Assembly (NCBI GenBank): GCA_964353175.1
Contig: CAYGUX010000003.1
Coordinates: 124,001-188,000, forward strand
DNA: 64,000 bases
DNA from: JAIYCX01 sp964353175
GTDB taxonomy: Bacteria; Bdellovibrionota_C; UBA2361; SZUA-149; DAOLCO01
Direction: 5' to 3'
Shown: piece by piece, positions 8,659 through 17,320 of the stretch
Layout: the number at the start of each line of letters is the position of its first letter
How positions within the stretch are numbered: position 1 is the stretch's first letter
Notes under the pieces: generated by a model
What the model was told of the DNA's origin: nothing
Database searches by the model: none
What the model saw: the letters and a program-made list of their open reading frames with translations, nothing else
Position numbers and translations under genes: made by a program

Positions 8659-9197
8659 AAACTTTTTTTATTGTTTTAATTATAAGCTTATTGCCAGGGA
8701 CTATCCTTGCCAATAGTCAATATTGTTATCGGAACAGCGCTTCCACTCTATCCTGCGCTAAAAGTATGGATGAAATCCCTCTAGAATATAGATCAGTCGC
8801 GTTCTATAAAGCTGGTATGCAAGATCAGCGAATTCCATTGTCCGAAAATAACCCTACATATAAGATAGAGACTGCGAATACTCTTCCGGCAGCCAGAGAG
8901 CTTAGTAAAATACAAGAAATCCCTAATTCTGATCAGCCAATCCAATCTGAAAACACGCACGACTCAAAATTACAAATTTTTGTAGCTAGCTGGTGCTCAC
9001 ACTGTAAGGCACTAGAAAAGTATCTAAAAAATAGAGGAATTCAATACAGTAGATATGACGTAGAAACAGATACTTTTGGTGCTCAAGTATATGAACAAGA
9101 AGGGACTATACCTATCTCTATTTTAAATGGGAAAACCATACTAGGCTTTGATCCAAGAAGGTACGGGGAAATAATTGATGCGGAACTGCCTTACTAA
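8652..9197 (+). CDS. Exported glutaredoxin/thioredoxin-fold protein
   Basis: A 181-residue protein with an N-terminal signal sequence (KTFFIVLIISLLPGTILA). A short cysteine-containing segment (QYCYRNSASTLSC) follows, then a low-complexity linker, then a C-terminal glutaredoxin-like domain from about residue 107. That domain has the redox motif CSHC in ASWCSHCKALEKYL and the cis-proline in GTIPISIL. It probably acts in the periplasm on disulfides or metal-cysteine sites. It overlaps the helicase gene by 7 bp, an odd functional pairing that may be accidental. The N-terminal part resembles the short DUF4124-type module that often precedes glutaredoxin domains, but this is not certain. Confidence 0.85.
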   Translation: MVKTFFIVLIISLLPGTILANSQYCYRNSASTLSCAKSMDEIPLEYRSVAFYKAGMQDQRIPLSENNPTYKIETANTLPAARELSKIQEIPNSDQPIQSENTHDSKLQIFVASWCSHCKALEKYLKNRGIQYSRYDVETDTFGAQVYEQEGTIPISILNGKTILGFDPRRYGEIIDAELPY

Positions 9198-9204
9198 ATA
9201 AATT

Positions 9205-9248
9205 ACTTATCCTAACTTGACCCTTTTATTGAGCAAGCTAGGATAAGT
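9205..9248. terminator. Hairpin between convergent genes
   Basis: ACTTATCCTA (9205-9214) and TAGGATAAGT (9239-9248) form a perfect 10-bp stem, with an inner CTTG/CAAG pairing in the loop. It sits between the exported redox gene (+) and flgE (-). Neither flank has a long T-run, so bidirectional termination is likely but not certain. Confidence 0.6.
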
Positions 9249-9259
9249 TAAGAAATTCA

Positions 9260-10540
9260 CTATCTAGCTAAGTTTACAACTTCGTTTAGAAGTTCATTTA
9301 TACTACTTACTACCCTAGAACTCCCCTGAAAACCTCTTTGCAAAGAAATTAACCTAATAAAGTCAGAAGCTAAATCTGCAGTAGAAAGTTCTAATGCTCC
9401 CGATTGAATTCCACCGAATGTCCCAATATTAGGCCTACCAAAAACAGCTTCACCACTATTTTGTGATTCAGTGAACAATGAATTTCCCTTTCTAGTTAAC
9501 CCCTCTGAATTTGAAAATGTGGCTAATGCAATCGTACCGATAGAGGATGTCTGACCATTATCTAACTGGGCAAATAATATGCCCTCAGCACTAACCGAGA
9601 ACCCAGTTACAGACCCACTACCTGTACCATTCTGGGTTAAAGTTGACGCATTACTTGGAGATGCAAACTGACTAAATCCAGATAGATCAACCTCAATCAC
9701 ACTTGCTGTAGATCCATTATCCCAGGCAATAGGTCCAATGTTTGCAATACCCGATGTTGTTGCTGTATCTAGCTGACCATTCGAATTAAAATTTAATGCT
9801 ATTGATCCTCCCGCTACTGCGACAGGAGTACTTGTTGCTCCTCCTAAATCAGCATTATTCGCAAAAACATTTGCGGTCCAATTATTTGGTGTGGCTGGAT
9901 TATCACTCTTTGAAAAGTAAACATTCAAAGTATGCTGCGCTCCTAAAGAATCATACACCGTTACAGGCTGCTGAAAGTTAGTGCCAGTATTTAAGTCTGC
10001 ATATGTAAATGGCCCAGCTCCTAAAGCAGGCTTACCAATATCAGACGCATCTAAATTACCTGAAATTGAAATTTCAGAAGAACTAATATCACCACCTACG
10101 CCCGTATTAACATTAAGCCGTTCTAATGCGCCTGGCCCCCCCGTAGGATATCCTAAAACAAATAATCCGTTTTGATCAAGTAGGTTACCATCAGGATCTA
10201 CTTGCAAGTTCCCTGCTCGCGTATAAAATTTATTTCCATTCTCATTTTCTAGACTAAGAAAACCATTACCATCGATACCCATATCTAATCCCCGGCCGGT
10301 AAATTCAAAAGTCCCTTGAGTTAAAATTCTTGTTATTTTAGAAGCTGCACTTCCAGATCCAGTAGAGGTAGATCCCCCTGATCCCAAACTACCAGCCAAA
10401 ATATCGACAAAATCAGCCCTAGCAGACTTAAAACCTACCGTATTTTGATTCGCAATATTATCGCCTAATACAGCAATCGCCGTACCATGAGATTGAATTC
10501 CAGCTCTTCCAGCAAAAAGTCCGTCAGTAATACTTGCCAC
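9260..10540 (-). CDS. flgE: Flagellar hook protein FlgE
   Basis: Building block of the flagellar hook. The 426-residue protein has the conserved N-terminal D0 motif (GLFAGRAGIQSHGTAIAV, then GDNIANQNTVGFKSARADF) and the C-terminal D0 motif (LASDFIRLISLQRGFQGSS, then INELLNEVVNLAR). The middle contains the hook D1/D2 elements, including a QPVTVYDSLGAQHTLNVYF strand. The GTG start at 10540 has GGAGG seven bases upstream. It is the last visible gene of a minus-strand hook operon, fliK-flgD-flgE. An assembly gap lies 93 bp upstream, so the exact link to flgD is not certain. Confidence 0.95.
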   Translation of the reverse strand: MASITDGLFAGRAGIQSHGTAIAVLGDNIANQNTVGFKSARADFVDILAGSLGSGGSTSTGSGSAASKITRILTQGTFEFTGRGLDMGIDGNGFLSLENENGNKFYTRAGNLQVDPDGNLLDQNGLFVLGYPTGGPGALERLNVNTGVGGDISSSEISISGNLDASDIGKPALGAGPFTYADLNTGTNFQQPVTVYDSLGAQHTLNVYFSKSDNPATPNNWTANVFANNADLGGATSTPVAVAGGSIALNFNSNGQLDTATTSGIANIGPIAWDNGSTASVIEVDLSGFSQFASPSNASTLTQNGTGSGSVTGFSVSAEGILFAQLDNGQTSSIGTIALATFSNSEGLTRKGNSLFTESQNSGEAVFGRPNIGTFGGIQSGALELSTADLASDFIRLISLQRGFQGSSRVVSSINELLNEVVNLAR

Positions 10541-10633
10541 AGGTCATCCTCCACTAATATTATTAAATAATCCACTTCCACAACTTCAATGTCTGGCTCT
10601 GGTTCGCGAACATCATAGAATGCATCCACTTGA

Positions 10634-10643
10634 NNNNNNNNNN
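10634..10643. other. Assembly gap (10 N)
   Basis: Ten N bases between the flgD stop (10652) and the flgE start (10540). Ten N is a common placeholder for a scaffold join of unknown length, so sequence or genes may be missing. On the minus strand one frame is open from the gap edge through the flgE start region (reads QVDAFYDVREPEPDIE at first), which could be the tail of a lost small gene or chance. Confidence 0.99.
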
Positions 10644-10651
10644 CACTACAA

Positions 10652-11320
10652 CTATCGACCCCTGTAAACAGCTGACACTTCCTCTAATCCCATCTCCTCA
10701 CCACCTACAATCAGCTTTGCCTCCGGCTCCATTAGAAATCCTTCGACTGTCCCTGTTACTTTAGCAGTCAAATCTACAAACTTTCCACTACCATTAACGG
10801 ATACTGCTCTTACTCCATATTTCCCATCATCTACGCCCAGGTCATCCAATGACACTGCTTGATTCTCTCCAACTTCAAAATCATCGATAACTTTACCACC
10901 TACTACTTGACCTTGATCATCTAAAAGATCAACTCTTATAGATTCTGTACCTGCAGGAATATCGAGTAATAAATTAGAACCACTACCATTATTAACCCGA
11001 ACTAAATTATCCGAAAATTGTATCTCGTTTCCTAAGTAAGAAGCCAAAGAACTTGCGTTACTACCGCTATCGCTACTTAGTTTTTGATTTATTTCTGTCA
11101 ATTGCCCAAGGCTACTAAATTGTGCAAGTTGAACCGCGAACTCTTGATTATCCATAGGATTTAAAGGATCTTGGTTCTGAAGTTGGTGAACTAAAAGATT
11201 AAGAAACTCATCTTGAGATACATTAGTTCTAGCATCATTACTTTCAGCAGCTTTAGCCGAAGTAGAGGACTGTAGCCCTGCTAAATTCGTTTCACCTGCT
11301 TTTGTTATAGTATTCGCCAT
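10652..11320 (-). CDS. flgD: Flagellar hook assembly (cap) protein FlgD
   Basis: Scaffold that caps the growing hook and permits FlgE polymerisation. The 222-residue protein has the diagnostic N-terminal segment SQDEFLNLLVHQLQNQDPL and MDNQEFAVQLAQFSSL, followed by a Tudor/FnIII-like half (GNEIQFSDNLVRVNNG to VDLTAKVTGTVEGF). It lies 41 bp downstream of fliK and upstream of flgE, the usual hook-gene order. The ATG start at 11320 fits the family. Confidence 0.95.
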   Translation of the reverse strand: MANTITKAGETNLAGLQSSTSAKAAESNDARTNVSQDEFLNLLVHQLQNQDPLNPMDNQEFAVQLAQFSSLGQLTEINQKLSSDSGSNASSLASYLGNEIQFSDNLVRVNNGSGSNLLLDIPAGTESIRVDLLDDQGQVVGGKVIDDFEVGENQAVSLDDLGVDDGKYGVRAVSVNGSGKFVDLTAKVTGTVEGFLMEPEAKLIVGGEEMGLEEVSAVYRGR

Positions 11321-11361
11321 ATCTTAGTTTCTAATTTCTAAATCTAAATAAATTTATAAGT

Positions 11362-12954
11362 CTATGCTATCCAACCAACCAGATCTTCCCTAGTTAAGTT
11401 ATTATCAATTTTCATGCCAGTATCTTTTATTCCGTTTCCTAAAAAAGTTCTTGCGTTCTGAGAGCCTTTATTTGACCCACTAGATTCTCCTTGGGAATCA
11501 TTACCATTGTAAAAAGCTGAATGAAAATCAGGACTTGCCTCTCCGATACTAATTTGAACATCTTCCTTTTGATAGCCTAAAGCTTGAATCACTAAAGAAA
11601 GCTCTCTACTTTGACTTCGTAGAATGTCCTCTACTTCCCTACTTTGAGGGGTAATTTTTGCATAGATCTGACCATTTTTTTCACTTACCTTTACTGTCAG
11701 TTCACCTAAATTAGCAGGCTCTACCTTAACAGTAATAGTATCATTCGCTTTATTTACAGTAGCCTGCTCTAAAACCGCCTTAACTTTATCAATCATAACC
11801 TGAGCTTGGGCAGTTCTAGCGCTAAAGCTCTCATTCGTAATCTTTCCAGTATGACCCTTATCAAAAACAGTCTTATTCCCCTGAACTAAAGATTGGTTTA
11901 TATCGAAATGGTCGTCTTGAGTTTTTCTAAATATATTACTGGAGCTGGACTCTAAGAAACCTTGACTCATCATTAATGAAGACTGTTTTATAAGCTCAGT
12001 AAGGGCCTTAGATCCCATTAAATCCCTTGAAACTGGGATTGCTACATTCTCCGGCTTTAGCGTGCTATTCTCTGCCCCTAACTTCATCTCTTTAGCGAAC
12101 AAATCTCTAGCTTCGTAATAAGAAATCTCAATTTCATCTTCTAAAGTACGACCTTCCGACCTAATTGGCTTTGAGTTTAAGACCTTAATTGCTTCTTTTG
12201 CATTAGAAGATACGTCTGGCTTTGGTCCTACATCTTCAAAATTAGCGACCGTAGCTACTTGCTCACTATCAGTTTCTGGTTTAGTGCCATCTAAAGTCGG
12301 TTTGGCTTGAGATACCTCGCCTTCATTACGGGTAGAAGTATCTGAATTTACACGACTTTTAATATTGCTCGTAGAGCTATCTACTGTCTCCTTAGCATGC
12401 AAGTCTTCCTGATCGGGCTTCGCCACCACTTTATCGGAAACCTTATTCTGAATATCCTCTGAGCTTAATTCTTTATGTTTATTTAAATTGCTCTCTACAA
12501 CTTCAGTTTCTTGTTCAATGGTATTACTTGCCTTACTCTCAGTATCTTTCTTCACAGTATCTTTCTTCACAGTATCTTTCTTCACAGTATCTTCAATTCT
12601 GCCCCTTCTTAAATCTTCAGACTTAGATTTAGGCTCCTCACTATGGGATTCAAACACCTCAGCTTCGCCCGAATCAATATCTTTCGCATTATCCTTCGCA
12701 TTTTTATTGTTAGTTGAATCCTGTTCAACCTTTACGGACTCTTCCTTAAAGCTCTGCTTTTCTTTAATTTCTAAGGATGCAATTTTATAAATAGGTATTT
12801 CAGATGGAATTACAGGAGTAGCATTCAAAAAGCCTACAAGCCCTTGTAAGACCGACTGAAATGCAACCTTTGTATCATCTGGAGCATTATCTTCTTTATT
12901 ATTTGAGGAAAAATCAGAATTCCTAGATCCCGATTGAATTGATTCCAATTCCAA
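11362..12954 (-). CDS. fliK: Flagellar hook-length control protein FliK
   Basis: Secreted molecular ruler that measures the hook and triggers the export switch through FlhB. The first ~330 residues are hydrophilic, low-complexity and lysine/glutamate/serine-rich, as in most FliK proteins, and include a KKDTV tandem repeat. The C-terminal ~130 residues form the conserved domain: VKVEPANLGELTVKVSEKNG, then ILRSQSRELSLVIQALGYQ. I prefer TTG 12954 (530 residues) because GGAGG lies six bases before it; ATG 12969 would place that site inside the gene. It leads the fliK-flgD-flgE operon. Its usual partner, the FlhB C-terminal domain, is found in this window only as the split gene near 2 kb. Confidence 0.9.
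   Translation of the reverse strand: MELESIQSGSRNSDFSSNNKEDNAPDDTKVAFQSVLQGLVGFLNATPVIPSEIPIYKIASLEIKEKQSFKEESVKVEQDSTNNKNAKDNAKDIDSGEAEVFESHSEEPKSKSEDLRRGRIEDTVKKDTVKKDTVKKDTESKASNTIEQETEVVESNLNKHKELSSEDIQNKVSDKVVAKPDQEDLHAKETVDSSTSNIKSRVNSDTSTRNEGEVSQAKPTLDGTKPETDSEQVATVANFEDVGPKPDVSSNAKEAIKVLNSKPIRSEGRTLEDEIEISYYEARDLFAKEMKLGAENSTLKPENVAIPVSRDLMGSKALTELIKQSSLMMSQGFLESSSSNIFRKTQDDHFDINQSLVQGNKTVFDKGHTGKITNESFSARTAQAQVMIDKVKAVLEQATVNKANDTITVKVEPANLGELTVKVSEKNGQIYAKITPQSREVEDILRSQSRELSLVIQALGYQKEDVQISIGEASPDFHSAFYNGNDSQGESSGSNKGSQNARTFLGNGIKDTGMKIDNNLTREDLVGWIA
12541..12593. repeat. 15-bp tandem repeat inside fliK
   Basis: The unit AGTATCTTTCTTCAC occurs three times head to tail plus a partial fourth copy. 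It is in frame and encodes repeats of KKDTV in the FliK ruler region, so unit gain or loss would change ruler length by five residues without a frameshift. Confidence 0.9.
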
Positions 12955-13131
12955 GAGCCACCTCCACATTACTTGTAATTATACTTGTAAACACCACCAC
13001 AACCACCATTCTCATAACAACTCAATCCTACATACTGCTAGATGCAATATCTTCGCCAACATACTCTAACTCTAAAACCAAAGTCTATCTACCAGTTTTC
13101 AACCCCTTACAGACATTATAAAAATTTTAAA

Positions 13132-14820
13132 TTATGCACTAGGAAAATTTTTCCCTACCTCAATCAGTTCATGGGCAATTTTATCCTCCTTCCAGCCTAA
13201 AACCTCCGAAGCGATGGACTTTATATTCTCTATAAAAAAATGTTGGTTAGAGCCCAAGAATCGATTAGACAATCTTCTCTCTACAATATCACTAATAGTT
13301 TTCGCATATTCATTTTGAAAAGCATTTTTTATCATCTCTTTTTCAATTTTCCTCTTTAGATCTAAGTTACTAGAGATTTCTCGAAAATCTACTTTACTTA
13401 AAAAAGCTTCTGATCGAGATCCATAAGTTTTCCAAATATCTTCTGATATTGATTGTCGATCTTCCTCGGGGATCATATTCGGTAATAGATTTTTCAATCG
13501 CGTAGTTTCGATTACTTCATCAATAATGTTAGAATAACTATAAAAATCGTATCCTCTATTATTCCTGGTTAAACCGTTTTTTGATAACATATCAATTGCT
13601 TTAATGGCGACAGAGCGACAGGTTGTATATTTAATTCCTACAATCGTAACTAAATTATCGTATGAAGACATCCCCCACTTTGTATAAGGCTCCTTATGAT
13701 CTATAATCAATTCATCCCGACTTGTATTTACTAGACCGTCCCTATCCTCACCCCGTTCTACTTGCTCCATAAGATTCTCATCAATAAGCCTAAGCCCTCC
13801 AAAAGTATGTACAAGCTTATCCTTCGTAAGTTTAGGATCAGGATACGCACTAACAACTTCATTAAAAAAATCTGCAACCTCCTCTTTATTTATAGAAAAA
13901 TCCTTGGGATCTCCCTTGTAAATCGTATCTGTCGTACCGATCAAAGTATAATCATGCCAAGGTTGCAAAAATACAGCTCTCCCTCCTCTCCGAAGTGAAG
14001 AAGCTGTATCAATTCCCTTAGACTCAACAGTAATCGCAGATTTAATTGGGAAGTCGCGAATAGCTAATTGAATCCCTTTTGAATAGAATTGTGGTTTAGA
14101 TTTCTGTTTTTCTTCTGAACCAAATAACTTAGAGATTTCTGAAGCCCATGGTCCCATGGCATTCACAATAAACTTGGAATTAACATTCCGACTTTGCCCG
14201 CTAATCAGATCTTTCACACTTAATTCATAGCCTTCGGCACTAGGTGTAATTTTAGTAACCTCCTTATAGTTCTCTAAAAAAGCGCCGGATGATTCCGCTG
14301 ACAATATAAATTCTAAATTTAAACGATTCGGATCTAACATCTGACAATCATAAAATACTACCCCTCCTCTCAAAGAGCTCTTATCTACATAAGGTGCGAT
14401 ACTTAGGACTTCCTCCCGGGATAAAACTTTATGTCTGGGTAGAATTTGATCCTTTGAGACACCCCTATTCCTATCGATACTAAGCAGGTTATAAAGTTCG
14501 CATGCGATACTTAGAATCTCTTTTCCCTTCATTCCATAACCATAGCAAGGCACAAGGAACGGCAAAGTTTTTACTAAATGCGGAGCGAACCTTCGAAAAT
14601 AATTTTGACAACTGACTGATTCTCTTAACCTAGGGTAATCTAAGTGCTGCAAATACCGAAGCCCACCATGTATAATTCTAAATGAACCTTGAGATGTCTT
14701 AGATCCAAAATCATGTTTTTCAAGAAGTAGTACCTTCACCCCTCTTGACGAAGCTTCATAAGCACATGCAGCTCCGATAATACCACCACCGATAACAACT
14801 AACTCATACTCTTCCAGCAT
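13132..14820 (-). CDS. glpD: FAD-dependent glycerol-3-phosphate dehydrogenase
   Basis: Membrane-associated flavoenzyme oxidising glycerol-3-phosphate to dihydroxyacetone phosphate and feeding electrons to quinone. The 562-residue protein has the N-terminal FAD Rossmann motif (VVIGGGIIGAACAYEASSRG), then LLEKHDFGSKTSQGS, and the GlpD signature FRIIHGGLRYLQ. Further on are AVFLQPWHDYTLIGTTDT and a C-terminal helical domain. The ATG start has AGGGA a few bases upstream. It is divergent from the PA14 gene and stands alone. The window's menaquinone genes are consistent with quinone as acceptor. No glpF or glpK is nearby. Confidence 0.95.
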   Translation of the reverse strand: MLEEYELVVIGGGIIGAACAYEASSRGVKVLLLEKHDFGSKTSQGSFRIIHGGLRYLQHLDYPRLRESVSCQNYFRRFAPHLVKTLPFLVPCYGYGMKGKEILSIACELYNLLSIDRNRGVSKDQILPRHKVLSREEVLSIAPYVDKSSLRGGVVFYDCQMLDPNRLNLEFILSAESSGAFLENYKEVTKITPSAEGYELSVKDLISGQSRNVNSKFIVNAMGPWASEISKLFGSEEKQKSKPQFYSKGIQLAIRDFPIKSAITVESKGIDTASSLRRGGRAVFLQPWHDYTLIGTTDTIYKGDPKDFSINKEEVADFFNEVVSAYPDPKLTKDKLVHTFGGLRLIDENLMEQVERGEDRDGLVNTSRDELIIDHKEPYTKWGMSSYDNLVTIVGIKYTTCRSVAIKAIDMLSKNGLTRNNRGYDFYSYSNIIDEVIETTRLKNLLPNMIPEEDRQSISEDIWKTYGSRSEAFLSKVDFREISSNLDLKRKIEKEMIKNAFQNEYAKTISDIVERRLSNRFLGSNQHFFIENIKSIASEVLGWKEDKIAHELIEVGKNFPSA

Positions 14821-14923
14821 AAATTTTCCCTTTGACTGATTTAGCTATAGAAGATAACAGACAGTAAAATAATTAGAAACATTTTTTGCAAGAATTATAA
14901 TTCCATAATATCGCGTTAATATC

Positions 14924-15751
14924 ATGACGAATAACTATATCGAACTTTTAAGTCTTATTAAGGAATCGAGACTGATTGAAGGTTTTGGAACTAAATCTGA
15001 ATCAGCCTTGATGATTGTCTTACTTCAAACCTTATTAAATGAAGAGCGCGAAACTACAGAAGGTTCTTTAGTTACAGAAAAACACCTCTTAGATGCCTGT
15101 AGTAAATATAATATTGCTCTCAATACCAATGACCTAAACGTATTAATTAATACCTTAAACTCTACACACTCCACCTTACCGTCACTAGACGAAGAGCTAC
15201 TTGAGAAACTGCATGCAGGTCTCACCGACTACTTCCAAAAAAGCAGCACGCGAATATATCAAATATACAACTATAGTATCATTGCCTTAATATTAGTAGC
15301 GTTCGTCGGTTATTTCACTTGGGAGAAAATTACTAACCCTGCCGTTGCTAAGATAACTTATTATAGCAATAAGGATCTTGAGGGCGCCCCATTTATAGAA
15401 GAATATGGCCCTTTACCTGAAGATATAAACTTTGGGATGGATGCTCCAAAGAAAGGAATGCCCAATGACAACTTCAGCATTCGATACGAGAGCGATCTTA
15501 TCTCTGCCAAAGACTCTGTTATCACACTTTCAACCATTTCCGATGATGGCCTACGAATCTTCATTGATGGTACTATTGTTATGGACTACTGGTTGCCACA
15601 AAATAGTATTCCACATGGGAAGTCCATTCCTTTGTCAGCAGGGAAACATCGGCTAAAGATTGAGTATTTTGAAGCTCTTGTTGGTGCAAAACTGAGTGTC
15701 AAAATTACTAGCAATCTTTCCGATAATATAGAATTTCAAGTTCCAGATTAA
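14924..15751 (+). CDS. Single-pass membrane protein with C-terminal PA14-like domain
   Basis: A 275-residue protein in three parts. The N-terminal ~110 residues are soluble and mostly helical. One membrane segment follows (YSIIALILVAFVGYFTW, about residues 116-132). The C-terminal ~130 residues are a PA14-like beta-sandwich: VAKITYYSN, then SIRYESDLIS, SDDGLRIFIDGTIVMDYW, AGKHRLKIEYFEA. The SDDGLRIFIDG stretch is the hallmark of this carbohydrate-binding fold. With one central membrane helix, the PA14 part is probably periplasmic. A small gene follows after 21 bp with a strong ribosome site, probably co-transcribed. The role is unknown; binding of a glycan or cell-envelope polymer is an inference. 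Confidence 0.75.
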   Translation: MTNNYIELLSLIKESRLIEGFGTKSESALMIVLLQTLLNEERETTEGSLVTEKHLLDACSKYNIALNTNDLNVLINTLNSTHSTLPSLDEELLEKLHAGLTDYFQKSSTRIYQIYNYSIIALILVAFVGYFTWEKITNPAVAKITYYSNKDLEGAPFIEEYGPLPEDINFGMDAPKKGMPNDNFSIRYESDLISAKDSVITLSTISDDGLRIFIDGTIVMDYWLPQNSIPHGKSIPLSAGKHRLKIEYFEALVGAKLSVKITSNLSDNIEFQVPD

Positions 15752-15772
15752 ATTATAAATAAGGAGGTTCAA

Positions 15773-16132
15773 ATGTATTTTGGATATGCGCTAATAAAAG
15801 ACTCAATTAAAGGTGATAAAGTAGAACTTTCATTATCTCCAGAGAAACAAGGCACTACACCACTTCCCATTCATCTCCTTCCCTATACAGAGTCAGCACT
15901 ATGTTTTTTATCACAAGAAGAAGCTATCTTAGTCAAGCCTGATGAAGATTCCAGTCTAGTAATAGAACCACAGAAGCCTGCAAAAATCTACCTCACTCCC
16001 AATCGACCAGAAAAGCCTGGATTCTCAGTAAGTAAAGTTAGAATATTAAAAAATCCCTCGGGAGGGATTAAATGTTTTTTTGATAGAGAAAAAGGATGGG
16101 AAGAGTTTAAGCCGAATACTAAGGAATACTAA
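15773..16132 (+). CDS. Hypothetical protein downstream of the PA14 gene
   Basis: A 119-residue soluble protein with a strong Shine-Dalgarno (AAGGAGG) before ATG 15773. It is proline- and lysine-rich, with the middle KPAKIYLTPNRPEKPG and the C-terminal FFDREKGWEEFKPN. I do not recognise a family. It has no signal peptide or membrane helix. It probably forms an operon with the PA14 protein, and its stop overlaps by 4 bp the stop of a convergent membrane-protein gene. Confidence 0.75.
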   Translation: MYFGYALIKDSIKGDKVELSLSPEKQGTTPLPIHLLPYTESALCFLSQEEAILVKPDEDSSLVIEPQKPAKIYLTPNRPEKPGFSVSKVRILKNPSGGIKCFFDREKGWEEFKPNTKEY

Positions 16133-16497
16133 TTCTTCTTAATCGGTACCCTTAACCAAGCACGAAATCCAAAAATCAATATTAGATTGAACCAAGTAAC
16201 CAGAGAAGCTATTAGTAAAACAATTTCTCTGGGGTACTGACCGCCTAAATTTAACGAAATTTGATCCACCCTAAAGCCAGCTGAGAGAGGCAACCCAAGT
16301 AGAAAAATCAAAATCGCAGAGATTTGCAGAATTAGCTCAGTTAAATAACCAGAAAACAAACCGATATAAGTCAGAACTAATACTATATTAATCGGCAAAA
16401 CGTATTTAGCGACACTTATAAAGAGGAGAAATATATGTTGTTTTATAAACGGGCTGTTATTAGCGATTTCCAGCATTTTAAAATTCTTGTCCTGCAA
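16129..16497 (-). CDS. Small membrane protein, unknown function
   Basis: A 122-residue protein with three or four hydrophobic segments (HIFLLFISVAKYVLPINIVL, LILQISAILIFLLGLPL, IVLLIASLVTWFNLILIFGF) and a basic C-terminus (RVPIKKN). No family recognised. The start is TTG 16497, with GGAG ten bases upstream; ATG 16476 is an alternative seven codons in. The gene ends convergent with, and overlapping by 4 bp, the preceding plus-strand gene. Confidence 0.65.
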   Translation of the reverse strand: MQDKNFKMLEIANNSPFIKQHIFLLFISVAKYVLPINIVLVLTYIGLFSGYLTELILQISAILIFLLGLPLSAGFRVDQISLNLGGQYPREIVLLIASLVTWFNLILIFGFRAWLRVPIKKN

Positions 16498-16567
16498 TTT
16501 AAAGTAACTCCAATTTAAAATATTAATATATGCGACTTTTTGCGACCTAAATACATCTTAGTTTAGC

Positions 16568-16816
16568 ATGGAAGAAAACGATGAAAAAGCTACTGTTAAT
16601 GTTAAAGGCCTCAGAGAGACCTTTCTTACCCTATCTTCTAGTTTTCCAGACCTCAATCTAAGCCTAACCTATACAGAAGGCTATTCTGAGCTTCACTTAA
16701 GCGAACCTAACGGAAAAGCACATAGTATTCCCATCACTCTACTAGATGATACAACCAAACAGATCCAGGAAGCTATATTTTCTATAAAATCATATCTAAA
16801 AAGATACGATGCTTAA
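16568..16816 (+). CDS. Small hypothetical protein
   Basis: An 82-residue acidic soluble protein with two short strands (LNLSLTYTEG, SELHLSEPNG) followed by a C-terminal helix (TKQIQEAIFSIKSYLKRY). There is no recognised family. It lies 64 bp upstream of the FKBP gene in the same direction; a putative small hairpin (GGCTA/TAGCC) separates them, so co-transcription is uncertain. Confidence 0.6.
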   Translation: MEENDEKATVNVKGLRETFLTLSSSFPDLNLSLTYTEGYSELHLSEPNGKAHSIPITLLDDTTKQIQEAIFSIKSYLKRYDA

Positions 16817-16880
16817 TTGGCTAAAATAGCCTATACTATCTCCTTATTAAATTGATTAATATTATTCCTTGAGGTTATAA

Positions 16881-17315
16881 ATGAAACCCGTATTTTATTT
16901 TATTACACGTAATATATTTTTACTCTTAATTATAGGACTTTCGATTATGGATGTAAGTGCAGAAGTTAAAACTTTGGATAACGGATTAAGCTACGAAGAC
17001 CATACTGTAGGAAATGGCGCAGAAGCTATTAGTAATCAAAAAGTAACTGTTCATTATACTGGATGGTTAAATGAATCTGGATCAAAGGGCAAAAAATTTG
17101 ATTCCTCTAAAGATAGAGCTGACCCTTTTCAGTTCACTCTAGGAGTTGGACAGGTAATCAAAGGTTGGGATGAGGGTGTGAAAGGAATGAAAGTTGGTGG
17201 GCATAGAACTCTACTAATCCCATCTGCGTTAGGCTACGGTTCAAGAGGTGCACCTGGTGCCATCCCTCCCAATGCCGATCTTATTTTTGATGTCGAGCTA
17301 TTAGACGTTAAATAA
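16881..17315 (+). CDS. FKBP-type peptidyl-prolyl cis-trans isomerase, exported
   Basis: A 144-residue protein with an N-terminal hydrophobic signal (NIFLLLIIGLSIMDVSAEV, probable cleavage after VSA) followed by one complete FKBP domain: VTVHYTGWLNESG, KKFDSSKDRADPFQFTLG, VIKGWDEGVKGMKVGG, LIPSALGYGSRG, IPPNADLIFDVELLDV. The active-site aromatic and aspartate residues of the family are in place, including the FDSS and IKGWDEG motifs. It should catalyse proline isomerisation in the periplasm. The rsgA gene begins five bases after the stop. Confidence 0.93.
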   Translation: MKPVFYFITRNIFLLLIIGLSIMDVSAEVKTLDNGLSYEDHTVGNGAEAISNQKVTVHYTGWLNESGSKGKKFDSSKDRADPFQFTLGVGQVIKGWDEGVKGMKVGGHRTLLIPSALGYGSRGAPGAIPPNADLIFDVELLDVK

Positions 17316-17320
17316 ACACC

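Noticed and set aside
12488..12790. Plus-strand frame with repeated SFFTV inside fliK
   Set aside because: Mirror of the KKDTV repeat; no start signal or independent support.
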